From Streptomyces sp. NBC_01707 (GTDB lineage: Bacteria > Actinomycetota > Actinomycetes > Streptomycetales > Streptomycetaceae), in contig NZ_CP109190.1 in assembly GCF_041438805.1 (NCBI RefSeq), forward strand, positions 2,232,001-2,296,000: a stretch of DNA of 64,000 nucleotides, written 5' to 3'. The notes under the pieces were generated by a model. That model had not been told where the DNA came from. It saw only the letters and a list, made by a program, of their open reading frames with translations, and made no database searches. Numbering within the stretch: the stretch's first letter is position 1; every line of letters begins with the position of its first letter. Positions 42,682-51,041 of the stretch are shown one piece after another. The translations under genes and the position numbers were made by a program.

Positions 42682-43719
42682 TCAGCTGAAGCCCGTCGGC
42701 AGGTACTGGTCGATGTTGTCCTTGGTGACGACGGCGGAGTAGAGCGTGAGGCTGGTCGGGATCTCCAGTTCGGAGAGGCCGCCGATGCCCTTGCCCTGGC
42801 CGAGTGCGCGCGCCAGGTCGATGGCGGACGCGGCCATCGTCGGCGGGTAGAGGACGGTGGCCTTCAGGACGCTGTTGTCGGCCTTGATGGCGTCCATCGC
42901 GGACTTGGCGCCCGCGCCACCGACCATCAGGAACTCGTCCCGGCCGGCCTGCTGGATGGCCCGCAGCGCGCCGACACCCTGGTCGTCGTCGTGGTTCCAC
43001 AGAGCGTCGAACTTCTTCTGCGCCTGCAGGAGTTGAGCCATCTTCGCCTGGCCGGACTCGACGGTGAACTCGGCGGCCTGCCGGGCGACCAGCTTGACGT
43101 TGGGGTAGTTCTTGAGCGCGTCGGCGAAGCCCTGGCTGCGCTGCTTGGTGAGCTCCAGGTTGTCGATGCCCGCGAGTTCGACGACCTTGGCGTTCGGCTT
43201 GTCCTTGAGCTTTTCGCCGATGTACGTACCGGCGTTGAGGCCCATGCCGTAGTTGTCGCCGCCGACCCAGCAGCGGTAGGCCTGCGGTGAGGCGAAGATG
43301 CGGTCCAGATTGATGACGGGGATGCCCGCCTTCATCGCTTCCAGGCCGACCTGGGTGAGTGCCTTGCCGTCGGCCGGGAGGATGACGAGGACGTCGACCT
43401 TCTTGTTGATGAGGGTCTTGACCTGGCCGATCTGGGCGGCGGTGTCGTTGGAGCCCTCGGTGATCTCCAGGGTCACCTCGGAGTACTTCTCCGCCTGCGA
43501 CTTGGCGTTCTCGTTGATGGCGTTGAGCCACCCGTGGTCGGCCTGCGGACCGGCGAAGCCGATGGTGACGGGCTTGCCGGGCTTGTCGTCGGCAGCCGGC
43601 TGGTTGCTCTGCGCGGTCTGCGACTTCTTGGGCTCGTTGCTGGTGCAGGCGGTGAGGAGGGCGCCCGCGGAGACGGCTGCGGTGCCGAAGAGCAGTCCTC
43701 TGCGGCTGGTTTCTGGCAT
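42682..43719 (-). CDS. Ribose-type ABC sugar-binding lipoprotein
   Basis: The 345-residue protein carries a Tat-like signal with lipobox (SRRGLLFGTAAVSAGALLTA then Cys), so it should be exported and anchored. The body matches periplasmic-binding-protein 4/RbsB: VTIGFAGPQADHGWLNAINE, VLVILPADGKALTQVGLEAM, GIPVINLDRIF, GGDNYGMGLNAGTYIGEKLK, AELAGIDNLELTKQRSQGFA-like blocks and DALWNHDDDQGVGALRA. I chose the ATG at 43717-43719, which follows AAGGG; an upstream ATG at 43737 is possible. Confidence 0.9.
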   Translation of the reverse strand: MPETSRRGLLFGTAAVSAGALLTACTSNEPKKSQTAQSNQPAADDKPGKPVTIGFAGPQADHGWLNAINENAKSQAEKYSEVTLEITEGSNDTAAQIGQVKTLINKKVDVLVILPADGKALTQVGLEAMKAGIPVINLDRIFASPQAYRCWVGGDNYGMGLNAGTYIGEKLKDKPNAKVVELAGIDNLELTKQRSQGFADALKNYPNVKLVARQAAEFTVESGQAKMAQLLQAQKKFDALWNHDDDQGVGALRAIQQAGRDEFLMVGGAGAKSAMDAIKADNSVLKATVLYPPTMAASAIDLARALGQGKGIGGLSELEIPTSLTLYSAVVTKDNIDQYLPTGFS

Positions 43720-43815
43720 GGCTGTGGAACCCTTCATCCGGTGCGTGGTGGCAAGCGGAACTGTGGGTGGGGCGGGATCGGGTGAGGTGGGACAGGGGTG
43801 GGAGAGCCCGGGGAC

Positions 43816-44865
43816 TCAGGTCTCCCCGTGGGCCGAGGTTCGACCCTGGACCAGGACGGCGGCGACGATGATCGCGCCCTTGGCGATCTGCTGGACATCG
43901 CTCTGCAGATTGTTGAGAGCGAAGATATTGGTGATGGTGGTGAAGACGAGGACGCCGAGGACGGATCCGACGATCGTGCCGCGTCCGCCACTGAGCAGGG
44001 TCCCGCCGATGATCGCGGCGGCGATGGCGTCGAGCTCGTACAGGTTGCCGTTGGTGTTCTGTCCCGAGCCGGACAGGATGATCAGCATGAAGGCGGCGAT
44101 GCCGCAGCACAGCCCGGAGAGGAGGTACAGATAGAGCCGCTGCCTGGTGACGTCGATTCCGGCGAGCCGGGCCGCTTCAGCGTTGCCGCCGACCGCGACC
44201 GTGCGGCGCCCGAACGTCGTGCGGTTCAGCACCAGCCAGCCGATGACGGTCGCCGCGGCGAAGACCATGACCAGGGGCGGAATGCCGAGGATGTACGAGT
44301 CGGGCAGCCCCAGGTCCAGGACCGACTGCACGGTGACGATCTGTGTCTTGCCGTCGGTGAGCAGCAGGGCGAGACCGCGGGCCGAGGCGAGCATGGCCAG
44401 CGTCGCGATGAACGGCACCATCCTCCCGTAGGCGATCAGCAGCCCGTTGACGAGTCCGGCGCCGAGTCCGACGAGCACGGCGGTGAAGAGGATGCCTGCG
44501 AAGCCGTACTCCTGGGTGGCGAGGGTGGTCGCCCAGACCGAGGCGAGCGCGACCATGGCACCGACCGACAGATCGATGCCGCCGCTGGTGATGACGAACG
44601 TCATGCCGACGGTGACGACACCGATGACGGACGACTGGGTCAGGATCAGCTGCAGGTTCCCGGTGTCCAGGAACGCGTCAGGTTCGGTGAACCCACCGAC
44701 GGCGATCAGTACGGCGAGGACGCCGAGAAGCGACAGGTTTCGGACGTCCGCACGCACCCGGAGAGCGCGCGGTCCGCCGCCCTTCGAGGGCGGCACCGAG
44801 GCAGGGGCGGGCGCGGCCGCCTTGTCCGGCCCACCGTGCTGCGCCGAGGAGACGGGCTGTGTCAT
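43816..44865 (-). CDS. Ribose-type ABC permease (BPD_transp_2)
   Basis: The 349-residue protein has about 8-10 membrane segments and RbsC-type motifs: SVIGVVTVGMTFVITSGGID, LSVGAMVALAS, NGLLIAYGRMVPFIATLAML, TFGRRTVAVGGNAEAARLAG (EAA-like loop) and NLYELDAIAAAIIGGTLLSG. It would form the transport channel with the ATPase and binding protein. It overlaps the ATPase gene by 4 bases. Confidence 0.9.
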   Translation of the reverse strand: MTQPVSSAQHGGPDKAAAPAPASVPPSKGGGPRALRVRADVRNLSLLGVLAVLIAVGGFTEPDAFLDTGNLQLILTQSSVIGVVTVGMTFVITSGGIDLSVGAMVALASVWATTLATQEYGFAGILFTAVLVGLGAGLVNGLLIAYGRMVPFIATLAMLASARGLALLLTDGKTQIVTVQSVLDLGLPDSYILGIPPLVMVFAAATVIGWLVLNRTTFGRRTVAVGGNAEAARLAGIDVTRQRLYLYLLSGLCCGIAAFMLIILSGSGQNTNGNLYELDAIAAAIIGGTLLSGGRGTIVGSVLGVLVFTTITNIFALNNLQSDVQQIAKGAIIVAAVLVQGRTSAHGET

Positions 44866-46391
44866 GACGTCGGGCTCCCTTCCATCACGAGGTCGAGTAC
44901 GCGGTGCTCGTCGAGCTCCCGGGCGTCCGCCGTATGCACGACGCGGCCCTCACGGAGCACCAGCACCCGGTCGGCGAGGCCCAGGACTTCGGGCACTTCG
45001 CTGGAGACCAGCAGGACGGCGAGGCCTTCGTCGGCCAGCCGGCGGATCACGGCGTAGAGCTCGGCGCGGGCGCCGACGTCGACACCGCGGGTCGGTTCGT
45101 CGAGCAGCAGCACCCGGCAGCCGCGCAGCAGCCAGCGGGCCAGGACGGCCTTCTGCTGGTTGCCGCCGGAGAGAGTACGGACGGGGGTGTCCGGGTTGTC
45201 CGGACGCAGCGACAGTTCGCGGGTGGCGGTGCGGGCCGCCCGGCGTTCGGCCCCCCGGTCGAGCCAACCTGCCCTGGAGTAGCGGGACATGGAGGACACG
45301 GAGACATTGCGGGTGACGGATTCGAGCATCAGCAGGGCCTGCGCCTTGCGTTCCTCCGGGGCGAGCCCGATGCCCGCGGCGACGGCTGCGCGGACGCTGC
45401 CGGGGCGCAGCGGCCGCCCACCGACCAGGACCCGGCCCGCGCTCGCCTTGCGGGCTCCGTAGATCGTCTCCAGGATCTCGGAGCGCCCTGAGCCGACCAG
45501 GCCGGCGAGGCCGACGATCTCGCCGGGCCGCAGTGCGAGGTCGAGCGGCGCGAACTCCCCTTCCCTGGCGAGTCCTTCGACGGTGAGTACGGGATCCTGC
45601 GGGGCGGCGTCCACGGCGGACGCCTCGGGGCGCTGCGGGAAGACGTACTCGACGTTGCGGCCGGTCATCATGGCAACGATGTCCCGCGTCGGGGTGGACT
45701 TGGCGGGCAGTCCGACCGCGACGGCCCGTCCGTCCTTCAGCACGGTCACCCGGTCGCCGATCCGCCGGATCTCCTCCAGCCGGTGGGAGATGTAGACGAC
45801 GGCGACGCCGTCGGCGGTCAGTGAGGCGACGATACGGAAGAGGTTGTCGACCTCGTCGGGGTCGAGGGCGGCGGACGGCTCGTCCATCACGATGAGGCGC
45901 ACGTCGTGGGAGAGCGCCCGTGCCATGGACACGATCTGCTGCTGGGCCGCGGAGAGCGCGCCGACCGGGCGGGCGGGATCGATCTCGGAGTGGCCGAGGC
46001 GCTTCAGAAGCGCGGCGGCCGCCGTGCGACCCTCGCGGGTGCGGACGATGAAACGGGCGGTGGTGGGTTCATGGCCGAGGAAGATGTTCTCGGCCACCGA
46101 GAGGCCCTCGACCAGGTCGAGTTCCTGGTAGATGGTGGCGATGCCGAGGCGCATGGCGGCGATCGGCGACTTCAGCGCGACGGGCGCGCCGCGCCAGGCG
46201 ATCTCGCCGTCGTCGGGCTGGTGGGCTCCGGCGAGCACCTTGATGAGGGTGGACTTGCCGGCGCCGTTCTGCCCGAGCAGACAGTGGACCTCACCGGCCT
46301 GGACCTCCAGGTCCACGCCGTCGAGAGCGCGCACACCGGGGAACGACTTGGTGATGCCGGACATGGTGAGCAGGGGTGGTTCTGGTGCCAT
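44862..46391 (-). CDS. Ribose-type ABC ATP-binding protein (two ATPase domains)
   Basis: The 509-residue protein has two ABC domains. The first has Walker A GQNGAGKSTLIKVL (about 38-52), an LSAAQQQIVSMARAL signature and Walker B LIVMDEPSAALD. The second has a degenerate Walker A, GLVGSGRSEILETI (usual in this family), LSGGNQQKAVLARWLLRG and VLLLDEPTRGVDVGARAELY. It matches RbsA/MglA-type sugar ATPases. It is the first gene of the ABC set and overlaps the permease. Confidence 0.9.
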   Translation of the reverse strand: MAPEPPLLTMSGITKSFPGVRALDGVDLEVQAGEVHCLLGQNGAGKSTLIKVLAGAHQPDDGEIAWRGAPVALKSPIAAMRLGIATIYQELDLVEGLSVAENIFLGHEPTTARFIVRTREGRTAAAALLKRLGHSEIDPARPVGALSAAQQQIVSMARALSHDVRLIVMDEPSAALDPDEVDNLFRIVASLTADGVAVVYISHRLEEIRRIGDRVTVLKDGRAVAVGLPAKSTPTRDIVAMMTGRNVEYVFPQRPEASAVDAAPQDPVLTVEGLAREGEFAPLDLALRPGEIVGLAGLVGSGRSEILETIYGARKASAGRVLVGGRPLRPGSVRAAVAAGIGLAPEERKAQALLMLESVTRNVSVSSMSRYSRAGWLDRGAERRAARTATRELSLRPDNPDTPVRTLSGGNQQKAVLARWLLRGCRVLLLDEPTRGVDVGARAELYAVIRRLADEGLAVLLVSSEVPEVLGLADRVLVLREGRVVHTADARELDEHRVLDLVMEGSPTS

Positions 46392-46538
46392 GACAAATCC
46401 CCTCGGCGAAACGGGGTCTCCCCCTGCTCGGGCGAAGCCGAGAGCTTGAGGAAGGGCCGGTGAGTGGGCAGGGCTGTACCAGGTGCGGGTGGTGCTCAGT
46501 TGCCGATGTAGCGCTGGTGCCGTACTGCCGGCCGAGGA

Positions 46539-47720
46539 TCAGGCCGGTGAGAACAGGTGGTCGCTGATGAGCCGGGCTGCGCCGATGACTCCGGCGGTCG
46601 GTCCCAACTCGCCCAGCACGATGGGAAGATTTCCGGTGGCCAGCGGCAGGGACTGCCGGTAGACCTGGGTCCGGACGCTGGCGAGGAGCGTGTGGCCGAG
46701 GCCGGTCACGCCGCCCCCGATCACCACCAGTCCGGGGTTGAAGAAGCTGACGAGTCCGGCGATGACCTGGCCGACCCGGTTGCCGCCCTCGCGGATCAGG
46801 TCGAGCGAGGTCGCGTCACCGGCGGCCGCCGAGGCGGCCACATCGGCGGCGGTGAGCCGGCCGGCCGCCTCCAGTCGGGCCGCGAGCTCCTGCGACTGTC
46901 CCGTGCGCGCCGCGTCCTCGGCGTCGCGGGCCAGTGCCGCACCGCTGAAGTGGGCCTCCAGACAACCCCGGTTGCCGCAGGCGCAGGCGCGCCCGTCGGG
47001 TTCGACCTGGATGTGCCCGATGTCGCCGGCGCTGCCCGTCGTACCGCGGTACACGTCGCCGCCGACGACGATGCCGCAGCCGATGCCGGTACCGATCTTG
47101 ACGCAGAGGAAGTCGCCCACGGAGCGTGCGACGCCCGCGTGCTGCTCCCCCATCGCCATCAGGTTCACGTCGTTGTCGACCATGACGGGGCAGCCCAGTT
47201 CCTGGCTGAGCGCCTCGCGGACCGGGAAGCCGTCCCAGCCGGGCATGATCGGGGGTGCGACCGGTACGCCTTCGGGGAAGCGGACCGGTCCGGGTACACC
47301 GATGCCGGCGCCGTCGAAGCCTTCCGCGAGCCCGGAGGCCCGGAGCTTGGCCGCCATGGACAGCACCTGCTCGAAGATGGCTACAGGTCCTTCGCGTACG
47401 TCCATGGGGTGGTTGAGGTGGCCCAGGACCTCCAGCTCCGCGTTGGTGACCGCCACATCGATCGATGTGGCGCCGATGTCGACGCCGAGGAAGCGCAGTG
47501 CGGGAGCGAGCCGGATGTTGTGCGAGCGACGCCCACCGCGGGAGGCGGCGAGTCCGTCGGCCACGACAAGTCCGGTCTCCAGCAGCCGGTCCACCTCGAC
47601 GGCGAGCTTGGAGCGGGAGAGATCGATCTGATCCCCCAGCTGTGCCCGTGAGTTGGGCCCGCCGTCGCGCAACAGCCGGAGCAGTCGCGCCTGATGCGCA
47701 TTCGCGGGTCGTGCAGTCAT
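46539..47720 (-). CDS. ROK-family transcriptional regulator
   Basis: The 393-residue protein has an N-terminal winged helix (ARLLRLLRDGGPNSRAQLGD, then DLSRSKLAVEVDRLLETGLV). A ROK domain follows with the ATP-binding DIGATSIDVAVTN and the zinc motif CACGNRGCLEAHFSG plus the GHIQVEPDG block. It is a likely sugar-responsive repressor of the adjacent ABC-isomerase-dehydrogenase operon. The ATG at 47718-47720 is used; no strong ribosome site is visible. An imperfect inverted repeat upstream (47804-47835) is a possible autoregulatory site. Confidence 0.9.
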   Translation of the reverse strand: MTARPANAHQARLLRLLRDGGPNSRAQLGDQIDLSRSKLAVEVDRLLETGLVVADGLAASRGGRRSHNIRLAPALRFLGVDIGATSIDVAVTNAELEVLGHLNHPMDVREGPVAIFEQVLSMAAKLRASGLAEGFDGAGIGVPGPVRFPEGVPVAPPIMPGWDGFPVREALSQELGCPVMVDNDVNLMAMGEQHAGVARSVGDFLCVKIGTGIGCGIVVGGDVYRGTTGSAGDIGHIQVEPDGRACACGNRGCLEAHFSGAALARDAEDAARTGQSQELAARLEAAGRLTAADVAASAAAGDATSLDLIREGGNRVGQVIAGLVSFFNPGLVVIGGGVTGLGHTLLASVRTQVYRQSLPLATGNLPIVLGELGPTAGVIGAARLISDHLFSPA

Positions 47721-47803
47721 ACGTCTCACGCGCCCCTCCCCGCCACATCGGCTCATCCGTCGGGCTTTCGAGTGGAACGTAGCAGCGGTTGCCGGGAGTG
47801 GGA

Positions 47804-47835
47804 AGAAGTTGCGCAGGAATCCGCTACAACTTTCT
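47804..47835. promoter_or_regulatory. Possible ROK operator upstream of the ROK gene
   Basis: AGAAGTTG and CAACTTTCT form an imperfect inverted repeat with a 15-base spacer, 84 bases upstream of the ROK start. A similar AAAAAGTTCAAC stretch (minus strand, near 40090) lies upstream of the ThuA gene, so the regulator may act on both. The rest of 47721-48113 shows no gene. Confidence 0.4.
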
Positions 47836-48113
47836 CCACACCGAGGACAAAGCCGTTCGCCTCGCCGATTCCCCGCTTCGGCACGGGCACCTTCGAGGCA
47901 TGCGCCATGGCGTCGTGCGGCGGGGAAGTCAGCGATGCCGGAACGAACGCTCCCGAGCCACGCACACCTTGACCGCACATCGAAACGGCCGCGCACCGAT
48001 GTCGCCGACTTCGCCACGGCTCCCTACCGGGCGAGCCGGGGCGGCTTCACCGTCTCGTGCCCGTACCGCCGTCCACGTCACCCTCGCCTCCCGGGAGGGG
48101 ACGGGAGCCGCGT

Positions 48114-48560
48114 TCAGTCGCGGGGCCAGGGGCGGCCGTCGAGGCGTTCGATGTCGCGGTTGAGGCGCCCGAGGCAGTGCGCGAGCTGGGCCGCCTCCTC
48201 AGGTGTCCACTCGGCCAGCACATGCGCCAGCCCGTTCACGTTCTGGGCCCGGTCGCTGTCCAGGCGGCGCTTGCCTTCGGCGGTGATGGCGAACTTGCGG
48301 GCGATGCCCCCCTCGGGGTCGGGGATGCGCTCGACGACACCGGCTCGCAGCATGGCGGCGGTCTGGCGGTTGAGGGTGGAGGTGTCCAGACCGAAGGCGT
48401 CGCTGAGCTGACTGATGGACAACGGACCCTCGGCCTGGATGCGGCTGAGGAGGATGTAGGCGCTGCGGTCGAGTCGCCCGCTGCCCCGATAGGTGAGCAG
48501 ATGCATGTACCGGCCGAGAAGCATGGTCTCGAACTCGATCTGGTCAAGGGGCATGTCCAC
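48114..48560 (-). CDS. MarR-family regulator
   Basis: The 148-residue protein has the MarR winged-helix pattern: RLDRSAYILLSRIQAEGPLS, ISQLSDAFGLDTSTLNRQTA, AAMLRAGVVERIPDPEGGIA and RKFAITAEGKRRLDSDRAQN. MarR dimers usually repress a divergent transporter and release on binding a phenolic ligand; here an MFS exporter is divergent. The GTG at 48558-48560 follows GAAGGA; an ATG two codons later is an alternative. Targets are likely the 18-bp repeats just upstream. Confidence 0.9.
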   Translation of the reverse strand: MDMPLDQIEFETMLLGRYMHLLTYRGSGRLDRSAYILLSRIQAEGPLSISQLSDAFGLDTSTLNRQTAAMLRAGVVERIPDPEGGIARKFAITAEGKRRLDSDRAQNVNGLAHVLAEWTPEEAAQLAHCLGRLNRDIERLDGRPWPRD

Positions 48561-48638
48561 GCAGGGTTTCCTTCGGCCGCGGGCTTGCCTTCCTTTCGGG
48601 AAGGTCACCTTCCAGTAGATATACCACGAATTGCATGC

Positions 48639-48734
48639 ATGATGCACGTGGAGTGCAAGACACACATGAAGTGTATGGTGCACATTGACTGCATGGTGCA
48701 TCTCGCCATGGCCCCGAAAAGCAACAGGGAGTAA
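48639..48734 (+). CDS. Tandem 18-bp array that also encodes a Cys/His/Met-rich small ORF
   Basis: Four units in 18-base register begin at 48639, 48657, 48675 and 48693; ATGGTGCA recurs at 48675 and 48693 and ATGATGCA at 48639. An ATG at 48639 opens a 31-codon frame with the pattern MMHVEC-KTHMKC-MVHIDC-MVHLAM and ends at TAA 48732-48734, 2 bases before the MFS gene start. It may be a MarR operator array, a leader peptide that couples to the exporter gene, or both. No good ribosome site precedes the ATG and it is less GC-rich than its neighbours. Confidence 0.4.
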   Translation: MMHVECKTHMKCMVHIDCMVHLAMAPKSNRE

Positions 48735-48736
48735 TC

Positions 48737-50203
48737 GTGGACAGTCCCCAGCCCGCAGCACGCTCAGGCGGTGTTGTCGGCATCCTCGCCTTCGCGGGCA
48801 TCGTGGCCGCGATCACGCAGACCCTGGTGGTGCCGCTGATCGCGGAACTGCCGAAGCTGCTCGACACCTCCGCGTCGAACGCCTCATGGGTGATCACCGC
48901 CACGCTGCTGGCCGCCGCCGTGACGACGCCTGTCGCCGGGCGCCTCGGCGACATGTACGGCAAGCGACGCATGCTGCTGACCTCTCTGATTCCGCTGATC
49001 GCGGGCTCGGTGGTCTGCGCCCTGTCGTCCTCCGTCGTCCCGATGATCGCCGGTCGCGGTCTGCAGGGCCTGGGCATGGGCGTGGTGCCCCTGGGGATCA
49101 GCCTCCTGCGCGACGTGGTGCCCGCCGAGAAGCTCGGCTCGTCCATCGCGATCATGAGTGCGTCCATGGGGGTGGGCGGCGCACTCGGCCTGCCCTTCGC
49201 CGCCGCGATCGCCGAGAACTCCAGTTGGCGGGTGCTGTTCTGGGTCGTCGCAGCCCTGGCCCTGGCCGTCGGCACGCTGATCTGGGTCTTCGTGCCCGGG
49301 GACCGCGAGAACAACGCCTCGGGCGGCTTCGACCTTCTCGGTGCCATCGGCCTGGGCAGCGCACTGATCTGCCTGCTGCTCGCCGTCTCCAAGGGCGCCG
49401 ACTGGGGCTGGGGAAGCGGCACCACACTCGGCCTGTTCGCCGCCGCCGTCATCGTGCTGCTGGTCTGGGGCCGGTGGGAGCTGCGCATCAGTGATCCGCT
49501 GGTCGACCTGCGGGTGACCGCCCGCCCCCAGGTACTGATGACCAACGCGGCCTCGATCCTGGTCGGGTTCGCGATGTACGCCCAGTCCCTGGTCGTGCCC
49601 CAGCTGCTCCAGCTGCCCGAGGCCACCGGCTACGGCCTGGGCCAGTCGATGCTCGCCATGGGCCTGTGGATGGCGCCGGCCGGCCTGATGATGATGATCA
49701 TGTCGCCGATCGGCGCCAAGCTCTCCGCCGCCAAGGGCCCCAAGGTCACCCTGGCCGTGGGCAGTCTGATCATCGGCATCGGCTACGGCATCTCCCTGCC
49801 GCTCATCAGCTCCGGCTCCACCTGGAGCCTGCTGGCCGTGACCATCGTCTGCAACACGGGCGTCGGCTTCGCCTACGGCGCCATGCCGGCCCTCATCATG
49901 GGTGCGGTCCCGCAGTCGGAGACCGCGTCCGCCAACAGTTTCAACACCCTGATGCGTTCGATCGGCAGCTCGGTCTCGGCCGCCGTGATCGGTGTGGTCC
50001 TGGCCCAGCTGACCACCGACTTCGGTGGTTACGCCCTGCCTTCCGAGAACGGCTTCCGCATCGCCATGCTGATCGGCTGCGGCGTGGGTCTCGCGGCCGC
50101 GGTCGTTGCTTCCCTCATCCCCGTGAGGGCGGCGGCACAACCGGGGTCCACCGTTTCCCAGCACCCGGCCTCCGAGGCGACCGAGGCCGAGGTCAAGGCC
50201 TGA
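48737..50203 (+). CDS. MFS drug:H+ antiporter (DHA2-type, about 14 membrane segments)
   Basis: The 488-residue protein has MFS motifs in order: SNASWVITATLLAAAVTTPV, GRLGDMYGKRRMLL (motif A), GLQGLGMGVVPLGISLLRDV, SIAIMSASMGVGGALGLPFA (motif C-like) and SWRVLFWVVAALALAVGT. It should export a drug or lipophilic compound with proton influx. The GTG at 48737 follows GGGAG and overlaps the region just after the small ORF stop. It is divergent from a MarR regulator, which likely represses it. A 36-bp hairpin ends the gene. Confidence 0.9.
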   Translation: MDSPQPAARSGGVVGILAFAGIVAAITQTLVVPLIAELPKLLDTSASNASWVITATLLAAAVTTPVAGRLGDMYGKRRMLLTSLIPLIAGSVVCALSSSVVPMIAGRGLQGLGMGVVPLGISLLRDVVPAEKLGSSIAIMSASMGVGGALGLPFAAAIAENSSWRVLFWVVAALALAVGTLIWVFVPGDRENNASGGFDLLGAIGLGSALICLLLAVSKGADWGWGSGTTLGLFAAAVIVLLVWGRWELRISDPLVDLRVTARPQVLMTNAASILVGFAMYAQSLVVPQLLQLPEATGYGLGQSMLAMGLWMAPAGLMMMIMSPIGAKLSAAKGPKVTLAVGSLIIGIGYGISLPLISSGSTWSLLAVTIVCNTGVGFAYGAMPALIMGAVPQSETASANSFNTLMRSIGSSVSAAVIGVVLAQLTTDFGGYALPSENGFRIAMLIGCGVGLAAAVVASLIPVRAAAQPGSTVSQHPASEATEAEVKA

Positions 50204-50210
50204 CCGGTCG

Positions 50211-50285
50211 GCCGACGCCCACGCAGAAGCAGGTTGCCCTGCCCCGTGACGGGGCAGGGCAACCTGCTTCTGCGTGGGCGTCGGC
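50211..50285. terminator. 36-bp perfect hairpin shared by the MFS and GntR genes
   Basis: Positions 50211-50246 and 50250-50285 are exact reverse complements with a 3-base loop, with the arm starting GCCGACGCCC. It lies in the 96-base gap between two converging genes and can end both transcripts. The stem is unusually long and perfect. Confidence 0.9.
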
Positions 50286-50299
50286 GCCGGTGAGTTCGC

Positions 50300-50977
50300 C
50301 TAGGCCTCTTCGCGCTGGTGGTACGTCTTGCGCGTGTGTTCCGTGTGCGTCCGCATGATCTCCGTGGCCCGCTGTTCGTCCCGCGAGGAGATTGCCGCGA
50401 TCAGTGCACGGTGCTCGATCCAGGACTGGGTGCCGCGCTGACGGGCCACCGGGGTGTAGTACCAGCGGACCCGGCGGTCCACCTGCCCGGCAAGTTCGGC
50501 GAGGACGACATTGCCCGCCAGTTCCATGACCTTGGCGTGGAACGCGGCATTGGTGGCAACGGCGAGATCCACATCGTCGTCGGCGACGGCCTGCTCACCC
50601 TTGGCGCAGAGCTCTTCGAGCGCGGCGATACCGGCCGTGCCCGAGTTGGCCGCGGCCAACCGGGCGGCCTCGGCCTCCAGGAGCGTACGGACCGACAGCA
50701 GCTGGTCCGCTTCCTCCTCGGTGGGTTCATGGACGAACGCGCCCTGCGCGGGCCGCAGATCGACCCAGCCCTCGGTGTTCAACCGCTGCAACGCCTCGCG
50801 CACCGGCTGCCGGGACACGCCGAGGTGTCCCGCGAGTTCGCTCTCGACCAGATGCTGGCCGGGCCGAAGCGCACGCGTGGTGATCAGTTCGAGCAGCGCC
50901 TCATAGACACGCTCACGCAGCGGACCGGGCCGTTCCAGCTTCGGCACAGCCCCTTGCGGCAGTCCTGTGGACAACAT
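50300..50977 (-). CDS. GntR-family regulator (FCD effector domain)
   Basis: The 225-residue protein has a GntR winged helix (PLRERVYEALLELITTRALR, then LAGHLGVSRQPVREALQRLN) followed by an all-helical FCD domain (about 85-220; VRTLLEAEAARLAAAN, AVATNAAFHAKVMELAGN, WIEHRALIAAISSRDEQRAT) with His residues that fit FCD metal sites. FCD regulators sense organic acids, which fits control of oxalate/formate genes. The ATG at 50975-50977 follows GGAGGGG. Possible target motifs lie just upstream (51011) and at 52134. Confidence 0.85.
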   Translation of the reverse strand: MLSTGLPQGAVPKLERPGPLRERVYEALLELITTRALRPGQHLVESELAGHLGVSRQPVREALQRLNTEGWVDLRPAQGAFVHEPTEEEADQLLSVRTLLEAEAARLAAANSGTAGIAALEELCAKGEQAVADDDVDLAVATNAAFHAKVMELAGNVVLAELAGQVDRRVRWYYTPVARQRGTQSWIEHRALIAAISSRDEQRATEIMRTHTEHTRKTYHQREEA

Positions 50978-51010
50978 CGCGGTCCCCCTCCGGGCGGCGA
51001 GCAACTGCTT

Positions 51011-51026
51011 ATCGTCTACAGTCTAC
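51011..51026. promoter_or_regulatory. GntR-type site upstream of the GntR gene (and matching site at 52134)
   Basis: ATCGTCTACAGTCTAC here matches the reverse complement of 52134-52148 (ATTGTCTACAGTATG) at 13 of 15 positions. One copy sits ahead of the GntR gene and the other between the divergent KAS III and formate-dehydrogenase-remnant genes. This suggests autoregulation and a common regulon. Confidence 0.5.
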
Positions 51027-51041
51027 CGAGCACAATAGGGC

